From the NCBI GenBank assembly GCA_959604475.1, contig CAUHBX010000005.1, forward strand, positions 1 through 13,999: a DNA stretch of 13,999 nt, given 5' to 3'. Below the pieces are notes generated by a model, which did not search any database, was not told the origin of the DNA, and was given only the letters and a program-made list of their open reading frames with translations. Both the position numbers and the translations under genes were made by a program. This document shows positions 6,677-13,260 of the stretch, one piece after another; the stretch's first letter is position 1, and each line of letters opens with the position of its first letter. Source of the DNA: an uncultured Eubacteriales bacterium. GTDB lineage: Bacteria; Bacillota; Clostridia; Lachnospirales; Anaerotignaceae.

Positions 6677-7486
6677 TCAAAGCCCCCTGCCTGTTTCTAT
6701 TATACGTACCGTCCTTTGAGGGTACGGTATGTTAATTTCCTCTTTATCAAACCTCTTTTTTATACGAAGCCTGAGCTCCCTCTCAACTCCGAAGTTTTCC
6801 TTCACATTGCACCTTGCAACAATTCTTATTGTAACCGCTGAATCATCAAGCGAGTTTATCCCAAGAACCTCGGGTTCGGCCTGAAGTCCCTTTATCTCCT
6901 GCCATGCCGCAGACATTTCATCCTTAAGCACATCAATAACATGGTCAATATCCTCTTCATAGGCAACTCCGACATCTACCATTGCGTTCATAAAGTCCTT
7001 GCACTTGTTTGTTACTGTAGATATTGTGCCGTTTGGGACGATATATACCGTACCGTCCACACTCCTTAAGCGCGTGGTTCTCATAGTCACGACTTCAACC
7101 GTTCCTGTACAGCCGTTTATAGTTACTATATCGCCCACATGGAACTGCTCCTCTATTATTATAAACAGCCCGGCGATAAGGTCTGATACAACATTCTGCG
7201 CGCCCAGCCCTATAGCTACTGCTATCGAGCCGGAAACGGCGGCAAGCGAGGCTGTAGATACCCCAAGCTGGTTTAATATGCTTAGCACGGCTATAAAATA
7301 AATACCGAATTTAAGAAGGCTTGAAGTAATCGACTTAAGAGTTTCGGCCTTGGCGGCGCTTTTAATAACCACTTTATTTTTAGCAGAAAAAATCTTATCA
7401 GTTATCCATTTACTTATTCTTGCCGCCAAATAGCATATAACGGCTATGACCACACAGTAAATTATTTTTTTCCAAACTACCGACAT
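6677..7486 (-). CDS. mscS: Small-conductance mechanosensitive channel (MscS family)
   Basis: This 269-residue inner-membrane channel opens under membrane tension to release solutes during hypo-osmotic shock. TM1 is at about 5-22, TM2 at 57-72 and the pore-lining TM3 at 76-111. TM3 carries the characteristic small-residue pattern SGSIAVAIGLGAQNVVSD, followed by FHVGDIVTI of the beta domain and a C-terminal alpha/beta domain ending near ERELRLRIKKRFDKEEINIPYPQ. Length and layout match the short YggB-type channels. The ATG is supported by GGGAGG (7500-7495) 8 bases upstream. The first 10 bases overlap the puuD-like gene, and one base separates its stop from the DUF951 gene. It is translated as the second gene of the operon. 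Nothing is missing from the core. Confidence 0.94.
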   Translation of the reverse strand: MSVVWKKIIYCVVIAVICYLAARISKWITDKIFSAKNKVVIKSAAKAETLKSITSSLLKFGIYFIAVLSILNQLGVSTASLAAVSGSIAVAIGLGAQNVVSDLIAGLFIIIEEQFHVGDIVTINGCTGTVEVVTMRTTRLRSVDGTVYIVPNGTISTVTNKCKDFMNAMVDVGVAYEEDIDHVIDVLKDEMSAAWQEIKGLQAEPEVLGINSLDDSAVTIRIVARCNVKENFGVERELRLRIKKRFDKEEINIPYPQRTVRIIETGRGL

Positions 7487-8160
7487 CCTTTGTACCTCCC
7501 GGCGGCATTTATAAACGCCATGAATATTTTAAAATGCTCCTCAATACTGCACAAAAGCTCCGGGTGCCACTGAACACCCAGAACGAATTTTTTTCCGCAC
7601 GCTTCAACAGCCTCAATATAACCATCGTCTGAAACAGCCGAGACAAGTCCCTGAAATCCCTCCCCAACTGCCTGATGATGAAAGGAGTTGACCTCAAGGC
7701 TGCCCGTATTTGTTATACTCTTAAGAAGCGAACCGTTTTCTATTTTCACACTGTGGCATGTCTGAGTCTTTGGTCTTTTCTGCATGTGCCCTTCCATATG
7801 CTGTAATATATGCGCACCCATGACGGCGCCTATGACCTGCATTCCCCTGCATATGCCAAGCACAGGCAAATCCCTCTCAAGGGCAAGCCTCAAAAGCTCA
7901 AACTCGAAGGCGTCCCTTGCCCTTGAAATCTGTCCATGCCCAGCAGGGTCAGCCTCATCGCCCGTAAGGGCAGGCTCAATATCCCCTCCGCCGGCAAAAA
8001 GTATTCCGTCCGCCCGTTCTGCAATATCCCGAGCATTGCCATAATCCGAAGCAAAGGCAATCCCTCCCGCACTGTAAACAGCACTGCAGTAGGCTCTGGA
8101 CAGCTTAATTTCATCCTCGGTTTCATTAATTGACGGTGACACAATTATTAAAGGCCTCAT
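7477..8160 (-). CDS. Gamma-glutamyl-gamma-aminobutyrate hydrolase-like (class I glutamine amidotransferase fold)
   Basis: This 227-residue cytoplasmic peptidase C26 (PuuD-like) enzyme hydrolyses gamma-glutamyl amides; in polyamine breakdown the substrate is gamma-glutamyl-GABA. The catalytic triad is visible: the nucleophile C104 in LGICRGMQ, and H199 and E201 in GVQWHPE. The family loop FAGGGDIEP is at 55-63, and ARDAFEFELL (81-90) precedes the nucleophile strand. GGGAG precedes the ATG. It is the first gene of the leftward operon and overlaps mscS by 10 bases, with no other polyamine gene in view, so the physiological substrate is uncertain. I leave the symbol empty because the family also includes enzymes of other pathways. 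Confidence 0.88.
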   Translation of the reverse strand: MRPLIIVSPSINETEDEIKLSRAYCSAVYSAGGIAFASDYGNARDIAERADGILFAGGGDIEPALTGDEADPAGHGQISRARDAFEFELLRLALERDLPVLGICRGMQVIGAVMGAHILQHMEGHMQKRPKTQTCHSVKIENGSLLKSITNTGSLEVNSFHHQAVGEGFQGLVSAVSDDGYIEAVEACGKKFVLGVQWHPELLCSIEEHFKIFMAFINAAGRYKGCR

Positions 8161-8191
8161 ATTTTAACTCCCAAAAACAGCTTTACTCTGT

Positions 8192-8200
8192 ATTTTATCA
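8192..8200 (-). promoter_or_regulatory. Extended -10 promoter of the puuD-like operon
   Basis: Read leftward, TGATAAAAT ends 31 bases before the start codon; a recognisable -35 is absent. The same nine bases form the -10 of pyrC. This is the only good -10 in the 74-base gap. Confidence 0.45.
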
Positions 8201-8234
8201 TATAAATCCGCCAAAATATACTATCTTTATGAAA

Positions 8235-9566
8235 TTATTTCATTAAATCTTCATACAGAGCAGCCGTATCTTTGAACCTTTCTTCCTCTGTACCTCCCAT
8301 AACCGCGCATATATATGTCTTAGAATTTATATTAGCCGAGGATATAAGGCATGCCCCAGCCAAATCGCTTGTGCCCGTTTTTATTCCCGTTACACTGCCC
8401 ATGTAATATACACTGTCAGGATTAAGCATTTCATTTGTATTATAATAGGTTACCTCTTTTCCTCCCGACCAAACGTCGTATTTGCTGTACTGTCCTGCTA
8501 TTTCCATAAGCTTGTCCGATTTAACAAATTCCCCCGCTATTTTGACCATATCCTTAGCCGTTGTATACTGCCCTTGCGCGTCATAGCCGTCGGGAGATTT
8601 AAATACAGAGTTTTCCGCTCCAAGCTTTGAAGCCATCGCGTTCATCTCTACTATAAAAGCCTCTATTGCGGCCGGTGTTTCTGCGTTACTGTCATTCAGT
8701 ATCTTTCTTCCCGTATAGGCTGCCAGCACATAGGCCGCATCATTTCCTGATGGCAGCAGCAGGGCTGTCAGAAGCTGCTCTATATTAAGCGTATCCCCGA
8801 TGTACACCTGCGCCCTTGACGCGTCAGCCGCGACAAGCCTTACCTCATCACCCGCGGTCACGTTTTCGTCCATTTTACAGTATTCAAGTACAACAAGAGC
8901 CGTAAGTATTTTGGCTGTGCTGGCAGGCGCTGTCCTTTCCTCGCTGTTTTTACTGAACATCTCCTCGCCCGTATCTGCGTCTATAAGATATACACATTCC
9001 GACATTGCCCGTATGTCCCCTTTATCCATATCCGCGGCGTATGACAGCGGCACAGCAACACCCATTCCCTGAACCAGCGAGGCTGCTGCAACAATAACCG
9101 CAAGAAGCTTTACTCCGGCAGAATCCGCACCCTTTCTCTTATAGCCTTCTCCCTTTTTTATAAAAACGCCTACATTCCTTTTAATTTTAGGTGAAAGCTT
9201 GATTATAAGCTTTCCTAAAGTCCATCCGGCCATTATACAGGCAAAGCTTAATGCCGATATTATAGGGTTAACCCTTTCCGCCCTTAACAATGCCAATAAT
9301 GCGGACACAGCGCACAGAACGGAACCGCAGGCAGCCAATGGCAGCGGGTTCCTGTATTTATTAAACCCAAGCACAAGGCACACTCCTATAAGTATATATA
9401 TCCAGCCCTCGGCCTCCGTTTTAAATATAAGCGTCACAAGCACCGCAAGAAATGCAAGCATAATTCTGTGGAGGAAGGTTGTCTTTTCTCCCCTCATTTT
9501 AAGCTTAATCCAATATATAACCGAGAACAGCGCTGCCGCCCATACTGTAAAAATATAATCCTGCAT
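8235..9566 (-). CDS. S11 D,D-carboxypeptidase with an added multi-pass membrane N-terminus
   Basis: This 443-residue serine peptidase (penicillin-binding protein 5/DacA family) removes the terminal D-Ala from peptidoglycan stem peptides outside the membrane. All three catalytic motifs are present: S216-T-A-K219, S273-G-N275 and K396-T-G398 (GIKTGTSDLAG). It is unusual in having about 150 extra N-terminal residues with five hydrophobic segments (4-20, 33-48, 54-68, 74-93, 101-122). A basic linker and a sixth, signal-like segment (151-177) follow, then the catalytic domain. A typical C-terminal beta domain and amphipathic anchor are lacking, and the protein ends soon after the catalytic domain. 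The start is well supported by GGGAGG 7 bases upstream. It lies 95 bases behind the VanS-like kinase gene in the same direction, so it is probably the target or operon partner of that system. A hairpin buries its ribosome site. Confidence 0.9.
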   Translation of the reverse strand: MQDYIFTVWAAALFSVIYWIKLKMRGEKTTFLHRIMLAFLAVLVTLIFKTEAEGWIYILIGVCLVLGFNKYRNPLPLAACGSVLCAVSALLALLRAERVNPIISALSFACIMAGWTLGKLIIKLSPKIKRNVGVFIKKGEGYKRKGADSAGVKLLAVIVAAASLVQGMGVAVPLSYAADMDKGDIRAMSECVYLIDADTGEEMFSKNSEERTAPASTAKILTALVVLEYCKMDENVTAGDEVRLVAADASRAQVYIGDTLNIEQLLTALLLPSGNDAAYVLAAYTGRKILNDSNAETPAAIEAFIVEMNAMASKLGAENSVFKSPDGYDAQGQYTTAKDMVKIAGEFVKSDKLMEIAGQYSKYDVWSGGKEVTYYNTNEMLNPDSVYYMGSVTGIKTGTSDLAGACLISSANINSKTYICAVMGGTEEERFKDTAALYEDLMK

Positions 9567-9573
9567 ATCAAAA

Positions 9574-9608
9574 CCTCCCTGCTGATTAAATACTATCAGC
9601 CAGGGAGG
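9574..9608 (-). promoter_or_regulatory. Hairpin masking the carboxypeptidase ribosome site
   Basis: Positions 9574-9581 pair with 9601-9608 and 9582-9586 with 9595-9599: 13 bp with one bulged base (9600) and an 8-base loop. The Shine-Dalgarno GGGAGG (9579-9574 on the minus strand) is wholly inside the stem, 7 bases before the ATG. Leftward, only TTTT follows the stem. Rightward, CTCG and seven T's follow, but no rightward gene is present to terminate. Confidence 0.6.
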
Positions 9609-9661
9609 CTCGTTTTTTTAATATGAGCTTGTTAATTCATTAAGAAAAAATATAGAAAATC

Positions 9662-10783
9662 TTAAATCTGCGGAAGAATTACGGTAAAGACAGTCACTCC
9701 GCCCATGCTTTCCGCCTTTATAGTGCCGTTGTGAAGCTCTACAATATCCTTGGCAATGGCTAAGCCCAGGCCTGAGCCGCCTGTGGCTGTTGACCGGGAG
9801 TAATCAACTCTGTAAAATTTTTCAAATATATGACCAAGCTTATCCTGCGGTATTTCTCCCATGCTTTCAAATTTAATGACTGTGCCTTCGCTCTCATTAT
9901 GCGCAGTAATTTTAATATCAGGACCCGTACTGTAGTTGACTGCGTTTTTAAGAATGTTGTTGAACACCCTGGCTATCTTTTCAGGGTCGGCGTATATCTC
10001 CAGGCTCTCTCCAATATCAGTAATTACATTTTTTCCGGCGCTTTTTATCTGTGGGTACGCCTCGTCTGTAATCTGGACAAAAAGATAACAGAGGTTTAAT
10101 TTTTCCCTGTGTGTCGGAATATTTTTGATATTGTATCTGGTTATCTCAAAAAACTCGTTTATCAGCCTCTCAAGCCTGTAGGATTTTTCCAGGGTTATGC
10201 TCAGATATTTTGCCCTCTGTTCCGCGTCCATATCCGGCCTTTCCTCCAGCAGGCTAAGATAGCCTATAACAGAGGTTAGCGGCGTTTTAATATCATGGGC
10301 AAGATAAACTATCAGGTCGTTTTTACGCCTCTCAGCGTCCTGCTCGGCCTGAGCCCTCCTTTTCAGTTCGTCCTTAACAGTGTTCAGCTTATTCTCAACA
10401 GCTGACATTTCCGCTGACATACGTATTGAGGTACCGTCGTCGTCAACAAGTTTATCTATTCCGCCTATAATTTCATCAAAATATTTTGTGAACCAGCGGA
10501 ATGAGATTATATACAGGGCAAAAAATATAAAAATAACAGTCAGTATTATAATCGCCTCTATATTCCGCCTAATGTAGAAGAAATATATATCACTGGCCTG
10601 CTCCCAGGTGGTATCTAATACCATAGCTATTAGCTCCGTTATGGCGTTTCCTATATGCCCCTGCCCTGCGGAGCGTATGACAACTGCGGTCAATATGGCC
10701 GCAATAAGCATAATAAAGGTCCGAATCGCTATCTTCCTTGTAAGGACACTATAAGGATTTTTATTTTTCAATTTTGTATCCAA
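9662..10783 (-). CDS. VanS-like membrane sensor histidine kinase
   Basis: This 373-residue sensor autophosphorylates and passes phosphate to its partner regulator. Two membrane segments (about 18-37 and 76-95) bracket a short extracellular loop of about 38 residues. A linker and the dimerisation/phosphoacceptor domain follow, with H163 in YLAHDIKTPLTS, then FFEITRYN. The ATP-binding domain has the N box NNILKNAVNYS (275-285) and the G box GGSGLGLAIAK (335-345). Many blocks are close to the VanS of glycopeptide-resistance clusters (ERRKNDLIVYLAHDIKTPL, IFEKFYRVD). The start is TTG at 10783, with GGGGAG directly before it; the N-terminus KLKNKN resembles VanS, which favours this start over another TTG 12 bases on. 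It overlaps the regulator gene by 23 bases. The signal sensed is unknown, and the family resemblance alone does not show glycopeptide sensing. Confidence 0.9.
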   Translation of the reverse strand: MDTKLKNKNPYSVLTRKIAIRTFIMLIAAILTAVVIRSAGQGHIGNAITELIAMVLDTTWEQASDIYFFYIRRNIEAIIILTVIFIFFALYIISFRWFTKYFDEIIGGIDKLVDDDGTSIRMSAEMSAVENKLNTVKDELKRRAQAEQDAERRKNDLIVYLAHDIKTPLTSVIGYLSLLEERPDMDAEQRAKYLSITLEKSYRLERLINEFFEITRYNIKNIPTHREKLNLCYLFVQITDEAYPQIKSAGKNVITDIGESLEIYADPEKIARVFNNILKNAVNYSTGPDIKITAHNESEGTVIKFESMGEIPQDKLGHIFEKFYRVDYSRSTATGGSGLGLAIAKDIVELHNGTIKAESMGGVTVFTVILPQI

Positions 10784-11456
10784 CTCCCCATACCGTTTTA
10801 ATATACTTGGGATTTTCCACGCTGTCGTTCATTTTTTCCCTTAAGTGCCTTATATGCACGGTAATTGTATTATTGTTTTTGCTGTAGTACTCATCCTGCC
10901 ATATCTCCTGAAAAAGCGCTTCGGAGCTGACTACCTTGCCCATGTTCTCACACAGTATTTTAAGTATTGAAAATTCCGTAGGCGTAAGCGAAATTTTTTC
11001 ACCGTCCAGCGTACACTCATGCCTATTTATATCAAGTGCCAGCCCCGAATTCATTATGACGCCGTCGTCCGCCTTATAGGCTCCGTTATACTTTTTATAC
11101 CTTCGAAGCTGCGCCTTTACCCTTGCTGCCAGCTCCAGCGGCCTGAAAGGCTTTGTTATGTAATCGTCGGCGCCTATCGTTAGCCCTGTAATTTTATCTA
11201 TTTCCTCTTCCTTGGCAGTCAGCATTATTATTGGATAATTATATTTTTTCCTGATTTCCATACATATGCCGAAGCCGTCTCCGTCAGGAAGCATGACGTC
11301 AAGCACTGCCATATCCAGCTGCTCTTTGCCTATCAGTTCAAGCGCCTCACGGGCGGTATAAAACTTATATATTTTGTAGCCCTCGTTTTTCAGGTAAAGC
11401 TCGACTAAATCGGCTATTTCCTTCTCATCGTCGACTATCATAATTTTTTCATTCAT
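10761..11456 (-). CDS. VanR-like response regulator (OmpR/PhoB family)
   Basis: This 231-residue DNA-binding regulator is the partner of the kinase gene behind it. The receiver domain has the acidic pair D9-D10, the phospho-acceptor D53 (VLDVMLPDGDGF), T80 and K102 (TKPFRPLELAARVKAQLRRYKK). It strongly resembles VanR in the GLTIGADDYITKPF block. The winged-helix domain from about 130 ends with TVHIRHLREKMND and WGVGYKIEK. I chose the ATG at 11456: AGGAGG (11469-11464) is 7 bases upstream, while an ATG nearer the site is one base from it and the longer frame to 11504 has no ribosome site. It is divergent from mtnN across a 159-base gap with a 10-base direct repeat. It probably activates its own operon, including the carboxypeptidase gene (inference). 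Confidence 0.92.
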   Translation of the reverse strand: MNEKIMIVDDEKEIADLVELYLKNEGYKIYKFYTAREALELIGKEQLDMAVLDVMLPDGDGFGICMEIRKKYNYPIIMLTAKEEEIDKITGLTIGADDYITKPFRPLELAARVKAQLRRYKKYNGAYKADDGVIMNSGLALDINRHECTLDGEKISLTPTEFSILKILCENMGKVVSSEALFQEIWQDEYYSKNNNTITVHIRHLREKMNDSVENPKYIKTVWGVGYKIEK

Positions 11457-11471
11457 AAACATACCTCCTAA

Positions 11472-11536
11472 TATTAAGATTCTAACACAAATAGTATAAA
11501 CCATAGTGATTTTTATATTTAGTAATTATTAAGATT
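11472..11536. repeat. 10-base direct repeat in the divergent control region
   Basis: TATTAAGATT occurs at 11472-11481 and 11527-11536, in the same orientation, 55 bases apart (about five helical turns). OmpR/PhoB-type regulators bind direct repeats, so these could be sites for the VanR-like regulator. The sequence is AT-rich, so chance is a real alternative. Confidence 0.3.
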
Positions 11537-11554
11537 TTCATAACATTGAAGCTA

Positions 11555-11583
11555 TTCAAATTTTAAAGGAAATGTGATAGAAT
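11555..11583 (+). promoter_or_regulatory. Sigma-A promoter of mtnN
   Basis: TTCAAA (11555-11560), 17 bases, TAGAAT (11578-11583), with TG placed as an extended -10 (TGATAGAAT). It lies 32 bases before the mtnN start codon. Confidence 0.65.
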
Positions 11584-11615
11584 GAATAGTAATTTATTTA
11601 CTCAGGAGGAAGCCC

Positions 11616-12311
11616 ATGAATACAATAGGCATAATAGGCGCTATGGATGAAGAGGTAACTCTCATAAAAAGCGCTATGAATGTAAAAAGCACCGTTGAAA
11701 AGGCCGGCTGCACTTTTTTGTCCGGAACAATTGAAGGCAAAGACGCTGTTGTTGTACGCTGCGGCATAGGAAAGGTAAACGCCGCAATGTGCACGCAGAT
11801 ACTGATAGATTTATTTAACGTGGGCGCAGTTATAAACACGGGCGTTGCGGGAGCCCTTGCCGACGGGATAACAGTCGGCGACGTTATCGTATCAAAAGAC
11901 GCAATGCAGCACGATATGGACTGCTCGCCACTCGGAGACCCTGTGGGGGTTATACCGAGAATGAAGGAAAGCATATTTAAGGCTGATGAAAGGCTTATAA
12001 GCGCAGCCGTTAAGGCTTCCAATAAGGTTATTGAAGGCATAACCGCTTTGGGTAGGGTTGTAAGCGGCGACCAGTTTATAGCAAGCATGGATATTAAAAA
12101 CAGGCTTAGGGATACGTTTTCAGGAAGCTGCGCTGAAATGGAGGGTGCCGCTATAGCTCATGTCTGCTATATGAACAATGTCCCCTATGTAATAATAAGG
12201 AATATATCTGATGCCGCTGACGGAAGCGCCGACGTTTCATTTGCGGAATTCTGCAGGACTGCTGTCGAACATTCCGGCAGTATTGTGCTTGAAATGCTGA
12301 AAAATCTTTAA
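11616..12311 (+). CDS. mtnN: 5'-methylthioadenosine/S-adenosylhomocysteine nucleosidase
   Basis: This 231-residue cytoplasmic enzyme splits methylthioadenosine and S-adenosylhomocysteine to adenine plus the thioribose or ribosyl-homocysteine, relieving inhibition of methyltransferases and feeding methionine salvage. Family landmarks are GIIGAMDEEV (E12, catalytic acid in the E. coli enzyme), CGIGKVNAA (49-57), NTGVAGAL (74-81), CAEMEGAAIAHV (E176, ribose binding) and RNISDAADG (D199, catalytic). The length of 231 equals that of the typical enzyme (about 230). AGGAGG (11604-11609) is 6 bases before the ATG. It is divergent from the vanR-like gene and followed 72 bases later by the VanW gene. 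No luxS or mtnK is in view. Confidence 0.96.
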   Translation: MNTIGIIGAMDEEVTLIKSAMNVKSTVEKAGCTFLSGTIEGKDAVVVRCGIGKVNAAMCTQILIDLFNVGAVINTGVAGALADGITVGDVIVSKDAMQHDMDCSPLGDPVGVIPRMKESIFKADERLISAAVKASNKVIEGITALGRVVSGDQFIASMDIKNRLRDTFSGSCAEMEGAAIAHVCYMNNVPYVIIRNISDAADGSADVSFAEFCRTAVEHSGSIVLEMLKNL

Positions 12312-12319
12312 TATAGGCG

Positions 12320-12335
12320 TAATTTGCGCAAATTA
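12320..12335. promoter_or_regulatory. 16-bp perfect palindrome upstream of the VanW gene
   Basis: TAATTTGCGCAAATTA is its own reverse complement. Its right end coincides with where a -35 would sit for the TATAAT at 12353-12358. No T run follows, so it is not a terminator. An operator for a dimeric repressor is the simplest reading; the regulator is unknown. Confidence 0.5.
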
Positions 12336-12349
12336 TTCCATAATACGGA

Positions 12350-12358
12350 TGATATAAT
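12350..12358 (+). promoter_or_regulatory. Extended -10 promoter of the VanW gene
   Basis: TGATATAAT (TG 12350-12351, TATAAT 12353-12358) is a full extended -10, 26 bases before the start codon. The -35 region (12330-12335, AAATTA) is poor and covered by the palindrome. Confidence 0.55.
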
Positions 12359-12383
12359 TGCTTTAAAGGAGTGATTTTTACAT

Positions 12384-13226
12384 ATGAACAGTTTGATAGG
12401 AGCATTAATAATTACAATGTCGCTTGGAGGGATAACGCCCGGGACTGTACCCGAGGAGCCGTCTGATTTCATGCCCCAGATAGAAGAGGACCAAACATTG
12501 GTTTTCGGACCTACAAAGGCCGAAAGAGAGGCCGAGGCGAAACGTATTGCCGAGGAAGAGGCCAGAAAAGCCGAGGAGGAACGTCTCCGTAAGGAAGAAG
12601 AGGAAAGAAAGGCCAAAGAGGAGGCCATGAAAAACCCCGAGAACCTCAACTACGACCATGATATAGCCTCGTGTACAACCTATTACAGCGTATCGGCCGG
12701 AAACGCCAACAGAAATTATAATATGGAGCTTGCCAGCGAAGCCATAAACGGACTTATACTTAAGCCGGGAGACGAATTCTCCTATAATGACGTTATTTTA
12801 AGTCACAGGACTCCCGAAAGGGACTACAAGCCCGCAGGAGTAATAAGCGGAGGCAAGATAGTAAACGCTATAGGCGGAGGAATCTGCCAGGTTTCCTCAA
12901 CGCTTTATAATGCGGCCCTTTATTCAGGAATGACAATTACCGAGAGAAGAAACCACTCACTCAAGGTTGGATACCTTCCCGCAGGGATGGACGCAACGGC
13001 TTCGTGGGGAACAATAGATTTCTGTTTCAGAAACGACCTTGAGGTTCCTGTTAAAATAGACTCCTATGTGAAGGACGGTGTAATGAAAATCCGTTTCCTT
13101 TCCCCGGGAGACCCTAATATCGGAAATATAGAGCTTAAGGTTACGCAGTATAACGGCGTATATACTCTCCACAGATATGTCGACGGAATAGAGGATTACA
13201 CTGCTAACAGCGTATACAGAGGATAA
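12384..13226 (+). CDS. VanW-domain protein with a charged coiled-coil segment
   Basis: In this 280-residue protein, residues about 97-235 are a VanW domain (YoaR/VanW family): LILKPGDEFSYND (124-136), the hallmark GGGICQVSSTLYNAAL (164-179, with C168), RRNHSLKVGYLPAGMDATASWG (188-209, H191) and IDFCFRND. VanW is an accessory protein of vanG/vanB clusters whose exact job is not settled; it is thought to act at the cell envelope. A short hydrophobic N-terminus (4-16, lacking basic residues) may be an atypical signal or anchor. Residues about 45-83 are almost wholly Glu, Lys, Arg and Ala with heptad spacing, a likely coiled coil or single alpha helix acting as a spacer from the membrane. No G5 domain is seen. 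AAAGGAG is 12 bases from the ATG, which is on the long side. It has its own promoter behind a palindrome. Confidence 0.88.
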   Translation: MNSLIGALIITMSLGGITPGTVPEEPSDFMPQIEEDQTLVFGPTKAEREAEAKRIAEEEARKAEEERLRKEEEERKAKEEAMKNPENLNYDHDIASCTTYYSVSAGNANRNYNMELASEAINGLILKPGDEFSYNDVILSHRTPERDYKPAGVISGGKIVNAIGGGICQVSSTLYNAALYSGMTITERRNHSLKVGYLPAGMDATASWGTIDFCFRNDLEVPVKIDSYVKDGVMKIRFLSPGDPNIGNIELKVTQYNGVYTLHRYVDGIEDYTANSVYRG

Positions 13227-13229
13227 CAA

Positions 13230-13260
13230 AAAGGACTGTCATTTCAGACAGTCCTTTCTT
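13230..13260. terminator. Bidirectional terminator between convergent genes
   Basis: A perfect 11-bp stem (13230-13240 with 13247-13257, ATTTCA loop) lies between the VanW and EFR1-type genes. T-rich sequence follows in both directions: CTTTATTTCTTTTT rightward and TTTTTG leftward. Confidence 0.85.

Noticed and set aside
8229..8243. 15-base odd palindrome (ATGAAAT-T-ATTTCAT) over the carboxypeptidase stop codon
   Set aside because: It is AT-rich with too tight a loop for a stable hairpin, and has no adjacent T run; probably chance in coding end sequence.
9574..9623. Intrinsic terminator for a rightward gene (hairpin plus seven T's)
   Set aside because: No rightward gene or promoter lies between 5384 and 9574, so ribosome-site masking is the better reading, although terminator activity is possible.
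8235..13226. A functional vancomycin-resistance operon
   Set aside because: VanRS-like, carboxypeptidase and VanW genes are present, but no D-Ala-D-Lac/Ser ligase, VanH/VanT or VanX/XY is in the window; resistance cannot be claimed.
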